A stretch of DNA of 64,000 bases from C-114 sp963745405 (GTDB taxonomy: Bacteria; Chloroflexota; Limnocylindria; Limnocylindrales; CSP1-4), in NCBI GenBank assembly GCA_963745405.1, contig CAVUWY010000002.1:1364001-1428000 (forward strand), in the 5' to 3' direction. A model generated the notes under the pieces. That model had not been told where the DNA came from. It saw only the letters and a list, made by a program, of their open reading frames with translations, and made no database searches. Shown here piece after piece: positions 63,511-64,000 of this stretch (position 1 is its first letter; each line of letters starts with the position of its first letter). The translations under genes and the position numbers were made by a program.

Positions 63511-64000
63511 TCAGAGTGACACGTTCGACCGGCGCTCCGCCATACCCCCGACCCGTTCGATGAACCGATCGAGGAAGCCGGCAGCGTCGGCCGCCACCGC
63601 GACCTCGCAGTTCGGCGGCCGGCCGCTGAGGCCCCGCCAATCCGCCACGGTCTCGCCGGTCGTGATCGATCCGTGGGTCTCGACGTCGACGTGGAGCGCC
63701 TTCGCGGTGACGAGGCCCGGATCGAGAGCGGCCGCCAGGGCTAGCGGATCGTGGATGAACGCGCCATAGAAGCCGTCGTAGCGGGCGTGGAACTCCATGT
63801 AGAAACGGAGGGCGTCGGCGAGGTAGCGGACGATAGGGTTCGAGGCCACGCTCCGGCTCGTCCGCATCGGGTCCTCGCCGCGGGCGAGAGCGATCGAGTC
63901 GTCGGGCCGGCTGCCGGCCCGCCGGGCGAGGGCGACGAGATGCTCGGGCTCGAACCTCGCCTGCTCGGTCACGTCGAGTCCGAGGGCGAGCGGGAGGGTG
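63511..64000 (-). CDS. Inosine-uridine-preferring nucleoside hydrolase (C-terminal part)
   Basis: The frame is open to the window edge (TLPLALGLDVTEQARFEPEHL upstream of the GTG at 63972 reads on). The visible 163 residues include YGAFIHDPLALAAALDP, with the His-Asp of the nucleoside-hydrolase active site. The family hydrolyses the N-glycosidic bond of ribonucleosides. The N-terminus with the DTDxxxDD calcium site lies outside the window. It probably heads the ECF operon, pairing uptake with nucleoside breakdown. Confidence 0.85.
   Translation of the reverse strand, partial: TLPLALGLDVTEQARFEPEHLVALARRAGSRPDDSIALARGEDPMRTSRSVASNPIVRYLADALRFYMEFHARYDGFYGAFIHDPLALAAALDPGLVTAKALHVDVETHGSITTGETVADWRGLSGRPPNCEVAVAADAAGFLDRFIERVGGMAERRSNVSL

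Overview
The window is very GC-rich, densely packed bacterial chromosome with short gaps, many ATGA/GTGA start-stop overlaps and frequent GTG starts. The gene set suggests a free-living, high-GC Chloroflexota bacterium, possibly of the Limnocylindria type, or a relative with actinobacterial-like sulfur and thiol genes. It includes a mycothiol-conjugate-amidase-like deacetylase, a CysO/CysM/Mec cysteine route, SufU-type Fe-S assembly, DsbA plus VKOR, KamA, a CrtC-like lipoprotein and ECF transport. The lineage is inferred from gene content only. There are no rRNA genes, insertion sequences, phage genes or CRISPR arrays. One tRNA (Asp, GTC) is present.

Layout. 1-3.2 kb: minus-strand ltaE, DUF885 peptidase-like gene and hisA (cut by the window edge). 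3.2-3.8 kb: a divergent gap with a 24-bp tandem repeat and the first array of phased palindromes, then tRNA-Asp. 3.8-11.9 kb: GT87-like membrane protein, CapA-like protein (frameshifted), LmbE/Mca deacetylase, CoA-transferase, HAD phosphatase, FabI-like SDR and ribokinase-like kinase. 11.9-16.7 kb: a divergent deoxysugar (probably L-fucose) oxidation cluster. 16.8-21.5 kb: Fur and Rrf2 regulators, CrtC-like lipoprotein and MMPL exporter. 21.5-21.9 kb: the second phased array. 21.9-26.8 kb: two small membrane proteins, a ferric-reductase-like/ApbE operon and a DsbA-VKOR pair. 27-30.4 kb: KamA and an S41 peptidase homologue lacking the catalytic lysine. 30.5-39.5 kb: sulfurtransferase, pabB/pabC, a second DUF885-like protein, small proteins, SufT-like protein, cobalamin adenosyltransferase and BI-1. 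39.5-52.2 kb: a GAF-GGDEF-PAS-GGDEF-EAL protein, M20 amidohydrolase (frameshifted), GNAT, a duplicated AI-2E-type permease, LUD protein, lipoprotein, amidohydrolase and UDG-like protein. 52.3-59.6 kb: Rrf2-sufC-sufS, a 450-bp repeat-bearing gap, sufU, rhodanese-ThiF fusion, cysO, cysM and mec. 59.6-64 kb: an ECF transporter with an adjoining nucleoside hydrolase.

How it works together. The 52-59 kb block reads as one sulfur economy: SufS/SufU mobilise cysteine sulfur, the rhodanese-ThiF protein activates and loads the sulfur carrier, CysM adds an alanyl unit and Mec releases cysteine. A CCGA-N9-TCGG dyad lies at the promoters of the suf operon and sufU, with weaker copies before the SufT-like gene and a small gene upstream of a sulfurtransferase, suggesting an Fe-S-responsive Rrf2 regulon.

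The most unusual signal is not protein-coding. Two divergent intergenic regions 18 kb apart each carry five 15-bp palindromes (TTGC-N7-GCAA) spaced by 30, 42, 51, 61 or 62 bp, all close to whole helical turns. The two arrays are mirror images with the same 194-195 bp layout. Many operon heads also have a TANNNT box only 6-9 bp before the start codon, suggesting leaderless transcripts. Three genes carry an apparent single extra base.
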